The notes beneath the pieces are model-generated. The model was not told the origin of the DNA. It did not search any database and saw only the letters and a list, made by a program, of their open reading frames with translations. A stretch of 64,000 bases of DNA from Hyphomicrobium sp. (lineage in GTDB: Bacteria > Pseudomonadota > Alphaproteobacteria > Rhizobiales > Hyphomicrobiaceae): assembly GCA_003987725.1 (NCBI GenBank), contig RXJH01000004.1, positions 404,395-468,394 on the forward strand. The letters run 5' to 3'. Shown piece by piece: positions 48,399 through 57,461 of the stretch. Every line of letters begins with the position of its first letter. The first letter of the stretch is position 1. The position numbers and the translations under genes were made by a program.

Positions 48399-50561
48399 TT
48401 ATACCGTTATCGGATCAATGTTTATGATACCGCGGGAGTTCGAGCTTCCTTGCAGGATTTGCAGGATGGGAGAACTGCTGGCGGTCGAGTTCGTGGCGTC
48501 ATAAAGCGCCGCGTACTGCGCGATCATCTTGTTCACTTTGGCCGGATCCTGAAGATCGGTCAGGGTCAGTTTATTGGTTATCATCTTCGCCTGAGTGTCG
48601 ATATCGGCGTTCGACATCGCTGCGGACAGGCCGAGAGCTGTCTGGGTGAACTGCAGCAGAGCCTTATCGGCGAGGATCTGATAGGCGGACGTGATGCCTG
48701 ACGCCTTTCTCTGGAAGTAAAGCGCAAGGCGAACGGCGTCGCTCTGGTCGCCGGCCTGGCTTTCCATCGACTGCTCGACGTAGCTGTCCATCGTCGTGAC
48801 CATCTGGCTGCGGTCCTGCGCCTGGCCTGCCGGTACGTTGAGCGTCTTGCCGTCGGTGCCGAAATTGAAGGCTACGGCAAGCGGGCGATATTTGGCGTTT
48901 TCGGGCTTATTGATGTAGCTCTTCGGATCGAGCGGATCGCTCGTCAGGATCTGGCGCAGATCGGACGTTTCCAAGTTCGCGTCCTTCAGCCCGTAGGCGC
49001 TGGTCACGAACTTTACGAGCTTGGGGTCTTTCAGCAGATCATCGACGTTGGTGATGTTGCCGATGGCTGTTGCGTAATAATTGCTGTCGGTCTCGGCCTG
49101 ATCCAGCGCTGCCGTCGTCGTGCCGGCCTGGGTCATATAGAGTTTGACGGTCGCGGTCAGGTTTGCGCTCGTTTGGGCAACTTGGGCGGTCTTGGCTTTG
49201 CCGTTTGAATCGAAGTTGAACGCCGCCGCCATCGCGACATAGGCGGGGTTATGCGACTGGTTCGCAAAGCTGTTCGGGTCGCTTGAGTCGCTCTGCAAGA
49301 TCTTCGTGACCGTGTATCTCGACGTCTTGAGAGGATCTATTCCGTAGGCGGCCAAAATGTAGTTGTACGCCGTGCTGTTCAGGACGTCCTGAACGGACGT
49401 AGCTGCGGCGATCGCGTCCTGGTAGGCCGTGGTCGCTGAGGCGTTGGACGTCTTTTGGGCTGCGTCGTAGTTGGACTGATAATTAGTGATCAGACTATTG
49501 ATCTGACTAGACGTCTGCGCCGCGCCGTTCTTAACCGATCCGTCGGTGTTGAAGCTGAACGCCGCTGCGAGCTTCTGATAGGCGGTGTTGGTTTGCTGAT
49601 TTGCAACACTGCTGGAATCCGACAGATCGCTCGTCAGGACTTGGCGTATGAGCGTTTGCGATTCCGAGTTGGAGTTGAGGCCGACCGACGTCAGCGCAAC
49701 ATTGTAGAGGATTGGGTTCGACAGCAAGTCGTCGACCGAGGTCACGCTCGAAATGTTGGCCTTATAATATTGCGTTTTGTAGGTCGCGACCGCGGGGGCG
49801 GCGTTCGTTCCCGTCGCGTTGAAGTACTGCGAAACTGCGGCGATGACGTTGCTGGACGACTGCACCGTTCCATTTACGCTGCCATCGGTCGCGAAATTGA
49901 ATGCGGACGCGAGCAACTTGAAATTGGGGTTTGAGCTCGAAAGTGTATTGGCGAGGCTATTGGGATCAGAGAGATCGCTCGTCAGAACGGCTTTGATCGT
50001 GGCGTTGGTGACGTTGGCAGAGCCGAGGCCAAAGGCCGTAATCGCAAAATTCAGCAGGCGCGAATTTGACATCAACTGGTCGACGGAGGTCACGCTGCCG
50101 ATCGCGGCCTGATAGTAGGTGGCTTCGGTCGCGGCAGCGGTACCCTTATTGACCTGCTGCTGCGTATACAGTCCGATCGTATCGTTCTCTTCCGTGGAAT
50201 TCTGGGCGACCGTGGGCTGCGAGGCGAGCGTGCCGTCAGTCGAGAATTGGAACGCTTGCGCGAAATCGGCAAATCGCGGGTCGGTGAGCTTGTTGACGAA
50301 GCTCTTGGGATCGGTCAGGTCGCTGGTCAGAACCTTCTTCATAAAGGCTTTGGCGTAGGCCATGTCGCCCAGGCCAAATGCCGACATCGCGTAGGTGAAA
50401 AGCCGCGAATTGTTCATGAATTCGTCGACCGTTTTCACGTTGCCGATATTGGCCTGGTAGTACTTCGCGGCGTTCGACACATCGCTCTGGGCGGAAATGC
50501 GCGAAAGCGTTTTCGGCAGGTCGGCGGCGTAGGTCCGGTAGAGCAGGTAGGTTGAGATCAT
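48399..50561 (-). CDS. DUF1217 multi-repeat protein
   Basis: A 720-residue protein of about six tandem DUF1217 units with a period near 115-120 residues. Each unit runs YY.A.IG.V.SVD.LM...RL...A..AFGL, then VLTSDLSDP.S.AN, then AFNF.TDG; the sixth is diverged. The N-terminus MISTYLLYRTYAADLPKTLSRI has the family's start and no signal peptide. DUF1217 proteins are usually short and encoded in flagellar clusters of Hyphomicrobiales, so a cytoplasmic or type-III-exported flagellar accessory role is possible. No flagellar gene is nearby. A GC hairpin (48365-48392) follows its stop without a T-run. Confidence 0.85.
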   Translation of the reverse strand: MISTYLLYRTYAADLPKTLSRISAQSDVSNAAKYYQANIGNVKTVDEFMNNSRLFTYAMSAFGLGDMAYAKAFMKKVLTSDLTDPKSFVNKLTDPRFADFAQAFQFSTDGTLASQPTVAQNSTEENDTIGLYTQQQVNKGTAAATEATYYQAAIGSVTSVDQLMSNSRLLNFAITAFGLGSANVTNATIKAVLTSDLSDPNSLANTLSSSNPNFKLLASAFNFATDGSVNGTVQSSSNVIAAVSQYFNATGTNAAPAVATYKTQYYKANISSVTSVDDLLSNPILYNVALTSVGLNSNSESQTLIRQVLTSDLSDSSSVANQQTNTAYQKLAAAFSFNTDGSVKNGAAQTSSQINSLITNYQSNYDAAQKTSNASATTAYQDAIAAATSVQDVLNSTAYNYILAAYGIDPLKTSRYTVTKILQSDSSDPNSFANQSHNPAYVAMAAAFNFDSNGKAKTAQVAQTSANLTATVKLYMTQAGTTTAALDQAETDSNYYATAIGNITNVDDLLKDPKLVKFVTSAYGLKDANLETSDLRQILTSDPLDPKSYINKPENAKYRPLAVAFNFGTDGKTLNVPAGQAQDRSQMVTTMDSYVEQSMESQAGDQSDAVRLALYFQRKASGITSAYQILADKALLQFTQTALGLSAAMSNADIDTQAKMITNKLTLTDLQDPAKVNKMIAQYAALYDATNSTASSSPILQILQGSSNSRGIINIDPITV

Positions 50562-50742
50562 CGCGGGCTTTCTGCTGCAGTCGATTCACGTACGCGAATT
50601 ATGGTCTCAGAGCTTGCACTGGACCTGACAAGCTGTTGCCCGGCGTTTGACGGGTTTGGATACAACTCATGCGTCACGGCCGGGCAGCACCGATCGTCGA
50701 CAGATTCGCGTTACAATGTCGTTACTGACATGAGCATAACGC
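50562..50742. other. Promoter region of the DUF1217 gene and end of the GNAT gene
   Basis: A 14-base sequence TTGGATACAACTCA (50656-50669) recurs exactly at 62656-62669 in another intergenic region. It could be a shared regulator site; nothing else is identified. Confidence 0.3.
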
Positions 50743-51264
50743 TCAAGCGTCCGGCAATTCTCCGGGGGGCTCTGCAACCACCAGCCCGCGATAGCCTGCA
50801 AGCGCGCCCGGTTCCAGCTCATGGGCCAGAATGCGGAATGGGTTGACGGGGCCGGGGAAGACGATCTGGCCGGGCGGCACGGCGTTGAAGCCGAAGCGTC
50901 CGTAGTAGGGGTGGTCTCCGACCAGCACGACGAGCTTGGCGCCGCCCTTGTGCGCGGCTTCAAGCGCGGCCGTTATGAGCTTGCTGCCCAGTCCGAAGGT
51001 GCGATGGTCGGCATCGACCGCAACCGGTCCGAGCAGGATAGCGCCCTTCGCGCCGCCGATGGTGATTTCCGTCGTCCGAATCGAGGCAACGACTTCCTTG
51101 CCGATGCAGGCAACGAGACAGAACCGTGACAGATGCCCTTTGCCCTCGCGCACCCGGTAGGCGGATCTCGCAAAACGTCCGGGTCCGAAGACGCGCGCAT
51201 GCAGCCTCGATATCTCGACGATATCTTCGGGATGCGCTTTGCGGATAACGATCGATGGGGACAT
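50743..51264 (-). CDS. GNAT-family N-acetyltransferase (YhbS-like)
   Basis: A 173-residue acetyl-CoA-dependent transferase. Motif C/D region IRKAHPEDIVEISRLHARVFG, motif A LLGPVAVDADHRTFGLGSKLITAALE (acetyl-CoA pyrophosphate loop, slightly unusual as RTFGLGS), motif B GHPYYGRFGFNAV-like (DHPYYGRFGF) which is typical of YhbS. Acceptor unknown. It is downstream of the Nudix-like gene on the same strand (54 bases). Confidence 0.88.
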   Translation of the reverse strand: MSPSIVIRKAHPEDIVEISRLHARVFGPGRFARSAYRVREGKGHLSRFCLVACIGKEVVASIRTTEITIGGAKGAILLGPVAVDADHRTFGLGSKLITAALEAAHKGGAKLVVLVGDHPYYGRFGFNAVPPGQIVFPGPVNPFRILAHELEPGALAGYRGLVVAEPPGELPDA

Positions 51265-51318
51265 GCGCGGACGGTCAGGCTCGAGGACGCCGGCAAGCCC
51301 GGCAGGCGGGGCCTTCTA

Positions 51319-51771
51319 TCACGTTTCGGAAATAGTGCGACCCTCAACCAAGCGGCTAATTCGCTCGGTGGCCGGCTTTGTGACACCGGCCGGCAACGCG
51401 GCCGGTGCGAAGAAGCTCGTTTCCAGGTTCGCGGGGGCCGAAAGCTGCTGCCAATTGCGTACGACGTACAGTCCCGTCTGCCGGTCCGGGCTTTCGGTAT
51501 AGAAGCCGCGTAATTCGGGCCGTGAATTAACCTCGATGCCTGCCACGTCGCGCATAAGGCGCCGGAGCGCCGTTTCCAGATTTTCGCCGTTTCGAACAGT
51601 CGATGCGGGCAAGCTCCATGGGCCGCCCGCTTCCTTCCGCATCATCAGAACGCGATCCGCTTCGTCGATGACGCACGCCTCGACGTCCAGATACACGCCC
51701 CGTGTCAGCCGCCAGTATTGCTGGAAGGCGCGGGCGACGAGCCTGCCCACGAAAAAGCGGTCCTCTCTCAA
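51319..51771 (-). CDS. Nudix-fold protein with degenerate catalytic box
   Basis: A 150-residue protein aligned to Nudix hydrolases: VEACVIDEADRVLMMRKEAGGPWSLPAS then the box region GENLETALRRLMRDVAGIEV. The consensus REUxEExGU is present as RLMRDVAGI, so two catalytic glutamates are replaced by Leu and Val, and the third by Asp. The first loop Gly-Gly is PAST. Metal-dependent hydrolysis is therefore doubtful; a binding or regulatory role is more plausible. First gene of a pair with the GNAT; diverges from the phosphoesterase. Confidence 0.82.
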   Translation of the reverse strand: MREDRFFVGRLVARAFQQYWRLTRGVYLDVEACVIDEADRVLMMRKEAGGPWSLPASTVRNGENLETALRRLMRDVAGIEVNSRPELRGFYTESPDRQTGLYVVRNWQQLSAPANLETSFFAPAALPAGVTKPATERISRLVEGRTISET

Positions 51772-51866
51772 GGGCTAACTCTCCCTTTTCTGCCGGTCGT
51801 GAGGCATTTGCTCGTTGTCACGGTGTGCTAGAGTGCCCTTCCCTCAGGATACGCCCAATTCCCTGC

Positions 51867-52772
51867 ATGACCGAATTTTTCACGCTTGCGCACTTTTCCG
51901 ATGTGCATCTGCCGCCCGTTTTGGGGACCGGATGGCGGCATTGGAATACCAAGCGCGCGCTCGGATATGTGAACTGGATTCGCAAACGGCGCCGTGTTCA
52001 CCAAGGCGAGATCGCCGACAAGTTGCTCGCCGATGCGGCTGCACTGCGCGTCGACCATATCACGATCACGGGCGATCTCATCAATCTCGGACTGCCCAAG
52101 GAGTACGAAGCGGCGCACGTCTGGCTTGAAAGCATCGGCCCGCCCGAGAACGTCACCGTCGTTCCGGGAAATCATGACATCTATTCGAGCCTCTACGGCG
52201 ATCCCGGTGTCGCGCGGTGGGCGGAATACATGGGAGGAGAGAACGAGACGCTGGCCTTCCCGTTCGTCCGGCGCATCGGGCCGATTGCGCTCGTCGGTTT
52301 GAATTCCGCGGTGGAGACGCCGCCCTTCGTCGCGAGCGGCCGGCTCGGAGCCCATCAACTCGAGATCGCCGGCGAGCAGCTTGCGGCTCTCGGCGAGGAA
52401 GGCGTTGTCCGCGTCGTCCTCATCCACCATCCGCCGCTTCCCAATCTCGCGCCGCCGCGGCGGGCGCTGAGCGATGCGGCGCACTTCGCGCATCTCCTCG
52501 AACGTGGCAATGCGGAGCTTGTGCTCTACGGACACAATCATCAATCGCGCATCGACTGGCTGCCGTCGCGCACGAAACCCATTCCGGTCGTCGGCGTGGC
52601 TTCGGCGTCGGCGGGTGTCACACACGGCGACGAACCCTTGGCGAGCTACAATCTCTTCACGTTCTTCAAAAACGGGACTGGGCTTCGCATCCGTCATGTC
52701 GTGCGCGGAATCGATGCACCCGATGCGCCGGTCAAAAAAATCAGCGAGACCGTTCTCGCGCCGGAATTGTAA
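51867..52772 (+). CDS. Cytoplasmic metallophosphoesterase
   Basis: A 301-residue calcineurin-like phosphoesterase with all five motifs: LAHFSDVHLPP, TGDLINLG, PGNHDIY, VLIHHPPLP and YGHNHQS. No signal peptide, so cytoplasmic, unlike the Tat-exported one at 20 kb. Related proteins are often called CpdA-like, but the substrate is not determined. Start at MTEFFTLAHF; the longer frame overlaps the divergent Nudix gene. Confidence 0.9.
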   Translation: MTEFFTLAHFSDVHLPPVLGTGWRHWNTKRALGYVNWIRKRRRVHQGEIADKLLADAAALRVDHITITGDLINLGLPKEYEAAHVWLESIGPPENVTVVPGNHDIYSSLYGDPGVARWAEYMGGENETLAFPFVRRIGPIALVGLNSAVETPPFVASGRLGAHQLEIAGEQLAALGEEGVVRVVLIHHPPLPNLAPPRRALSDAAHFAHLLERGNAELVLYGHNHQSRIDWLPSRTKPIPVVGVASASAGVTHGDEPLASYNLFTFFKNGTGLRIRHVVRGIDAPDAPVKKISETVLAPEL

Positions 52773-53066
52773 TCGCGTCGACTTGCGATTGCTTTCCGAG
52801 CGGCCAAATGCCACGCGCACCAACAGCGTGCCAATATCGTGACAGTGATGCTGCACGCTGACGCACGCGCTCGATCTCGCATTACGATCGGCCGTCTCGC
52901 GAGTTGACGCCTACGCGCCGAGCACAACACCGGCTTCGATCGCACAAGCGTTGAGCAAAAAATCGCTCAATGGGCATGTGTAACATTTACACGCTAGTGA
53001 CTAACCTTTTTGATTGCCCAGTCGTTCTGCCGCGGCGTCTCGGTCACACGCTTGCCCCCGGCATTA
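52773..53066. other. Spacer before the patatin gene
   Basis: 294 bases holding the patatin promoter. The segment after about 52960 is AT-richer (GTAACATTTACACGCTAG). No hairpin or short gene could be supported. Confidence 0.4.
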
Positions 53067-54215
53067 ATGATATGGGATCACGCTGGCCTTGGTTTCCGAT
53101 TGGCCTGCGGGGAGCGATGCGGTTTGCCCAAGTCTGCTTACATCAATCTTGCCCTTCAGGGTGGCGGAGTTCATGGCGCCTTTACATGGGGCGTGCTCGA
53201 CCGGCTGCTGGAAGATGAGACGCTTCAGTTCGGCTGGATCAGCGCGACGAGCGCCGGCGCGGTCAACGCCGTCGCTCTGGCGGCGGGGCTTGCCGAAGGT
53301 TCTCGCGATAAGGCGCGCGAGAAAATGTACAAGATCTGGCACGCCATTCATAACGCGGCGATTCCGGATCTGACGCGGCTCAATCCCTTTCTCAACGGGC
53401 TCGTCCGGCCGTCGCAGCTGACGACACATCTCGCGTCGATGCTGTCGCCTTATGAATTCAATCCGCTCGGCTTCGATCCGCTGCGACGGTTACTGACCGA
53501 GCACGTCGATTTCGAGTTGATCCGCGCGAAGTCGCCCGTCGATCTTCTGATTGCGGCGACGCACGTCGCAACGGGAAGAGCGCGCCTCTTTCGCGAAAAC
53601 GAAATTACAGTCGATGCCGTGCTCGCGTCAGCCTGTCTGCCGGTTATGCATCACGCGGTCGAAATCGAAGGCTCGGCGTATTGGGACGGCGGCTTTTCGG
53701 CCAATCCGGATCTCGTGACGCTCGCGAGCGAAAGCCCGTACGGCGACACGCTATTGGTAATGGTCGCGCCACGCGTCAACACGAAGTTACCGACGACGGC
53801 GCGCGATATTTCAAACCACGCCAATCGTCTGACGTTCAACGCGCCACTGCTGCGCGACATCGAGGTCATCACGGCGGTGCGCGAGACTTCGGGACCGCTT
53901 CTCGCGAAAGGCCGTCTCGCGCCGATTTGCCGTCACCGTTTTCATCTGATCGACGGAGGCCCGGTGACGGGAGAGCTCAATCCCGAGACGACCGTGAAGC
54001 CCGATTGGGACATCATCACGTACCTCCATGGCGCGGGGCGCGATTATGCCGAGAAGTGGTTCGGCGTTGCGCGTTCGGCCGTCGGCAGGCTCGAAACCAT
54101 CGATCTGGTCAAACACTTCTTTCCCGCCGTCGAGGACGGCATCACGTTCCGCGCGCCACCGGTGGCGAAGCGGCCAGCGCAGAAGCGCGGCGTCGGCGGG
54201 AAGCGCCAGAAGTAA
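53067..54215 (+). CDS. Patatin-like phospholipase
   Basis: A protein of about 382 residues with the patatin catalytic fold. The oxyanion hole is LALQGGGVHGAFTWGVLDRL. The nucleophile elbow reads ATSAGAVNA (Ser62), with Ala where nearly all family members have Gly (GxSxG). The catalytic Asp is Asp207 in WDGGFSANP. It would cleave acyl chains from lipids at the membrane. The start is uncertain: ATG at 53067 is used, but the conserved part begins only at about residue 24 and an earlier TTG or later codon is possible. The C-terminus is basic. Confidence 0.87.
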   Translation: MIWDHAGLGFRLACGERCGLPKSAYINLALQGGGVHGAFTWGVLDRLLEDETLQFGWISATSAGAVNAVALAAGLAEGSRDKAREKMYKIWHAIHNAAIPDLTRLNPFLNGLVRPSQLTTHLASMLSPYEFNPLGFDPLRRLLTEHVDFELIRAKSPVDLLIAATHVATGRARLFRENEITVDAVLASACLPVMHHAVEIEGSAYWDGGFSANPDLVTLASESPYGDTLLVMVAPRVNTKLPTTARDISNHANRLTFNAPLLRDIEVITAVRETSGPLLAKGRLAPICRHRFHLIDGGPVTGELNPETTVKPDWDIITYLHGAGRDYAEKWFGVARSAVGRLETIDLVKHFFPAVEDGITFRAPPVAKRPAQKRGVGGKRQK

Positions 54216-54284
54216 AGGGCGTCGATCGCCTCTGCTTGCAACCAATTCTGTTCTCCCGCGCTTTACCTCCATGGAGAAAAAACC

Positions 54285-54812
54285 ATGGTTGGATCGCGAC
54301 GCTTCATTCCGCTGCTGTTGATTGCCGTGGCGGCACTGCTTCAGATGTCTTTCGCTCAGACTGCCGCGGCCGGACCGGTACCGCGTCTGGCGTTTCTTGG
54401 CCTCCGCCTTCAGAACGACAACGAAGGGCTCGAGCCGACGACCGATGCCGAACGCAATCGTATTGCGATCATCGAGCGGCAGTTCACGAGTTCTCTTAAA
54501 GCTTCGGGCAGCTATGACATCGTGCCTCTGACGAGCGATATCCGCGCGAAGATCGCGAGTGGGCAATTCGTCGGGGCATGTGGCGGCTGCGAGGCGGCCT
54601 ACGGAAACGAGCTCAAGGCTGACCGCGTCGCCTGGATCACCGTTCAGAAGGTCTCGAACCTCATCCTGAACATGAACCTCTACGTCGCCGATACGGCGAC
54701 GGATAAACTGACGTTCTTGAAAAGCGTCGACATCCGCGGCAACACGGACGAATCCTGGTCGCGCAGTCTGAAGTATCTGCTCGACAATTATTTCTACGAT
54801 CAGAAATCGTGA
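54285..54812 (+). CDS. DUF2380 exported protein
   Basis: A 175-residue protein with a signal peptide (about residues 1-29, cleaved at TAAAG). The mature part RLAFLGLRLQNDNEG, ERQFTSSLKASGSYDIVPL, VGACGGCEAAYGNELKADRVAW and KSVDIRGNTDESWSRSLKYLLDN matches the DUF2380 pattern often seen near methanol-oxidation or envelope genes. The CGGC motif might form a disulfide. GGAGA stands 8 bases before the start. Confidence 0.8.
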   Translation: MVGSRRFIPLLLIAVAALLQMSFAQTAAAGPVPRLAFLGLRLQNDNEGLEPTTDAERNRIAIIERQFTSSLKASGSYDIVPLTSDIRAKIASGQFVGACGGCEAAYGNELKADRVAWITVQKVSNLILNMNLYVADTATDKLTFLKSVDIRGNTDESWSRSLKYLLDNYFYDQKS

Positions 54813-54816
54813 GCAC

Positions 54817-55623
54817 TCAAGTCACGAGCCGTGCGTAACCCTCGGCAATGGTTTCGTCGAGCAGACGCTTGTATTCGCCGTAGGCGGGGTTCTTCGGCGA
54901 TATCTCACCGAAGGCATCGGCGTCGAAGCTTTCGCGCTGGGCATAGAGGATCGGTGTCGCGACCGGGATGAACGTCGCGCGCTGCTTGTTCAGCGTCGTG
55001 ATGATGCCGCGCATTTCACCGGCGCGATCGAGCTGCGAGACGACCACCATGCGCATTGCGCCTTTGGTCAGCGAGACGAGGTGTATGAAGCTCGACGACG
55101 CCGGGATATAGAGGCGGCCGCGATGCGCATAGGGTGCATCCGGGCGCTCGCGCTCTTGAAAGACAAGGCTCGGCCATTCCGGATCCCAGCTGATGTCGGT
55201 GCGATAGGCGATGATCTGGTCTGGGACCGAGAACGCTCGTCTCAGCGTCAAATAGCTGCCGATGTAATGGTCGACCGCCGCGCGCGAGTAGGCGCCCATA
55301 TAGACAGGGGCGATGCCGCCGCCGTTGCCTTTGAGCTCCAATGGCCCTCCGGCGCTTTCGAGGGCGACGGATTCCCCGTGCCAGGCGTCGCGGAGCCCGT
55401 GAAAATCGAGGCCAAGCACCATGCAAACGTCGAAGAGCGTCTGATCCCGAACGGAGCGGCCGCCGAGCAGGTTCTGGATCGTCTTCTCGTGGCAATCGGC
55501 AGCGTCGGCGAGTTCCGCCTGCGTCAGCTTCTTTTCGACCATGGCCGTCTTGATGCGCTCGAGCGCCTCGGGCCGAGTTGTGACGGGCGCAGGCTGGGCG
55601 ACAGCTTTTTTCATTGGCCGCAT
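54817..55623 (-). CDS. XRE-family transcriptional regulator with C-terminal effector domain
   Basis: A 268-residue protein with an N-terminal helix-turn-helix (about residues 18-70: RIKTAMVEKKLTQAELADAADCHEKTIQNLLGG). A 190-residue C-terminal domain follows, with YMGAYSRAAVDHYIGSYLTLRRAF, LVFQERERPDAPYAHRGRLYIP and MVVVSQLDRAGEMRGIITTL; I do not recognise it. It may sense a small ligand. Starts 3 codons apart (55623 or 55614) are both possible. It converges on DUF2380 with only 4 bases between stops. Confidence 0.8.
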   Translation of the reverse strand: MRPMKKAVAQPAPVTTRPEALERIKTAMVEKKLTQAELADAADCHEKTIQNLLGGRSVRDQTLFDVCMVLGLDFHGLRDAWHGESVALESAGGPLELKGNGGGIAPVYMGAYSRAAVDHYIGSYLTLRRAFSVPDQIIAYRTDISWDPEWPSLVFQERERPDAPYAHRGRLYIPASSSFIHLVSLTKGAMRMVVVSQLDRAGEMRGIITTLNKQRATFIPVATPILYAQRESFDADAFGEISPKNPAYGEYKRLLDETIAEGYARLVT

Positions 55624-55843
55624 GATTTTGAAGCCCGGCAACGGACGCCGCCGGTATCGGAAATTACCGATTCTTTCCGTTCGGACGCAATCGGAATCCG
55701 GGGGCAATAAACCCCTTCCTCCCGTTGCCGCCGGGTGACGCCTAACGGTCTCACGTTTCCGAGCGGCTTTCCGCATTGTCGGGATGTCCACCGCTGGGGT
55801 GGAGCGGCGCTCTCGCAGGCGCGAGAACTAAGGAGATGGGCAC

Positions 55844-56227
55844 ATGTCGGACACTGGAACCTTGAAATTCGCGGCGGCGGTATCGGCCGGGTCGCTGCTG
55901 GCGCTCGCATTTTTCGCCAGCGCGGTTCGTCCCGCAGCCGCGCAGGATTTCGACTGCCGGAGAGCGCAAACGACGTCGGAACGAACGATCTGCAGGAGCG
56001 ACAGGCTGGCGGGCCTCGACGAGCGGATGAGCTCTCTCTATTCGGAACTCAAAGCCGCCTCCGGCAATCGCTACGAGCGTAACGACTTGAGGGATTACCA
56101 GCGGCGGTTCCTGGATGCCCGCGACAGCTGTGGCCGGGACACGGAATGCATCCGCGGCGCCTACCTCGATCAGATCAGTGTTCTGGAATCCCGCTTAGAG
56201 CGGGCTTACCGGCGGACGGAGCGCTGA
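55844..56227 (+). CDS. LprI/DUF1311-like secreted protein
   Basis: A 127-residue protein: signal peptide about residues 1-33 (cleaved at AAAQD), then [32 protein letters not shown], the C..A.T..E..IC....L..LD..L...Y pattern of the lysozyme-inhibitor LprI N-terminal domain. Two further Cys (SCGRDTEC) complete two disulfides. It may protect peptidoglycan against host or phage lysozyme. Its end overlaps the convergent RlpA gene by 22 bases. Confidence 0.85.
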   Translation: MSDTGTLKFAAAVSAGSLLALAFFASAVRPAAAQDFDCRRAQTTSERTICRSDRLAGLDERMSSLYSELKAASGNRYERNDLRDYQRRFLDARDSCGRDTECIRGAYLDQISVLESRLERAYRRTER

Positions 56228-56841
56228 GCGACATTTTCCGGCTTTGGACCGTCTTCCCGGCCGAGGACCTCGAGCTTGACGTCGGCCAGACCCTTGCCGG
56301 TCATACCGAGGTTCTCAGCGGCCTTCGTCGAAAGGTCGATTACGCGGCCCGGCTTGAAGGGGCCGCGGTCGTTGATCCGGACGACGACGCTATCGCCGCT
56401 ATCGAGCCTCGTCACGCGAACGCGCGTGCCGAAGGGCAGGGTTCGGTGCGCGGCCGTGAGGTCCTGGGGATTGAAGGCTTCCCCGGTCGCGGTCCGTTCG
56501 CCCTTTCCATAGAAGGAGGCGATGCCCGTGAGGGCGTGGCCGGCTCCCGCCGGGTCAGGGCCGTGCAGGGCATAGGGCCGCTCGCCGAGCGGCGTCGCGG
56601 CCGGCTGCTTGGATTTGGCAAAGGCCGGCTTCGCGATGATGATGTTCGCCTGCCAATGATCAAACGTGCCTGCCGGGCTGGCGGGGGCCGTCACCGTCTT
56701 CCAATTTCCGAGGGAGACAGCCTTATTGGCCGGTCCAGAGAGGGCATCGGGCAGCGATTGGGCTTCGGACGGGCTGCTCGGGGCGGAAAGGCTCAAACCA
56801 ACCAGAAGCGCAATACTTGCCGGACTTATGCTCAGGCGCAC
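56206..56841 (-). CDS. rlpA: RlpA-family septal ring protein, copy 1
   Basis: A 211-residue exported protein with signal peptide (about residues 1-27). The C-terminal double-psi beta-barrel reads [40 protein letters not shown], then [28 protein letters not shown]. RlpA in Pseudomonas is a lytic transglycosylase acting on denuded glycans at the septum; the Asp in INDRGPF is the catalytic candidate. No SPOR domain and no lipobox are present. A paralogue lies immediately upstream on the same strand. Confidence 0.92.
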   Translation of the reverse strand: MRLSISPASIALLVGLSLSAPSSPSEAQSLPDALSGPANKAVSLGNWKTVTAPASPAGTFDHWQANIIIAKPAFAKSKQPAATPLGERPYALHGPDPAGAGHALTGIASFYGKGERTATGEAFNPQDLTAAHRTLPFGTRVRVTRLDSGDSVVVRINDRGPFKPGRVIDLSTKAAENLGMTGKGLADVKLEVLGREDGPKPENVAQRSVRR

Positions 56842-56963
56842 GCATATCCCCCCGGATATTCCCCAATCCGACGACTATGCTGATTCGCGATGGCGGAAAA
56901 ACGTCGGGGAGCATTGGTTGCCCAACACTCCCCGAAGTTAGCCCGCTATGACCTTCGGCCAGC

Positions 56964-57461
56964 TTAGCTGCGGCCGAGAACCTCGAGCGAGACCCGCGCG
57001 AGGCCGGCTCCGGTCATGTTGATCTGCCGTGCGGCGCCGCGCGACAGGTCGATGACACGGCCGCCGATGAAGGGACCACGGTCATTGATCGTGACGACGA
57101 CCGACTGGCCGTTCGACTGGTTCGTGACGCGAACGCGCGTACCGAACGGGAGCGTCCGGTGAGCGGCCGTCAAACCTTCCGGGTTGAAACGTGCGCCCGA
57201 AGCGGTCTGCTGGCCCTGCCAATAGTAAGATGCGATGCCGCCCGAAGCGCCGCCGCGCGGTGCTTTCGATGCGTAGTGTGCTTTCTTCTTGTAAGAGGCC
57301 TTGTAGGAAGCCTTCTTGTAGGTAGCTTTGTGGTACGTCGCCTTGTGGGACTTGCTGCAAGCGTGCCCCGTGCCTGCGCACCTCGAGGCCGCGGTTGCGG
57401 GAACGGTTGCTGCCGTCATCCCAGCGAGCGCTAACGCGGCGATCGCGATTGTAGAACGCAT
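56964..57461 (-). CDS. RlpA-family septal ring protein, copy 2, with Lys/Tyr repeats
   Basis: A 165-residue RlpA homologue. Signal peptide about residues 1-24, two Cys in [12 protein letters not shown], then five imperfect Lys/Tyr/Ala repeats ([19 protein letters not shown]) and the double-psi barrel [40 protein letters not shown] ... [21 protein letters not shown]. The barrel is highly similar to copy 1, but the N-terminal part is unrelated. GAGGAG lies about 8 bases upstream of this ATG, which sets the start. The repeats are strongly basic and may bind anionic wall polymers. Confidence 0.92.
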   Translation of the reverse strand: MRSTIAIAALALAGMTAATVPATAASRCAGTGHACSKSHKATYHKATYKKASYKASYKKKAHYASKAPRGGASGGIASYYWQGQQTASGARFNPEGLTAAHRTLPFGTRVRVTNQSNGQSVVVTINDRGPFIGGRVIDLSRGAARQINMTGAGLARVSLEVLGRS

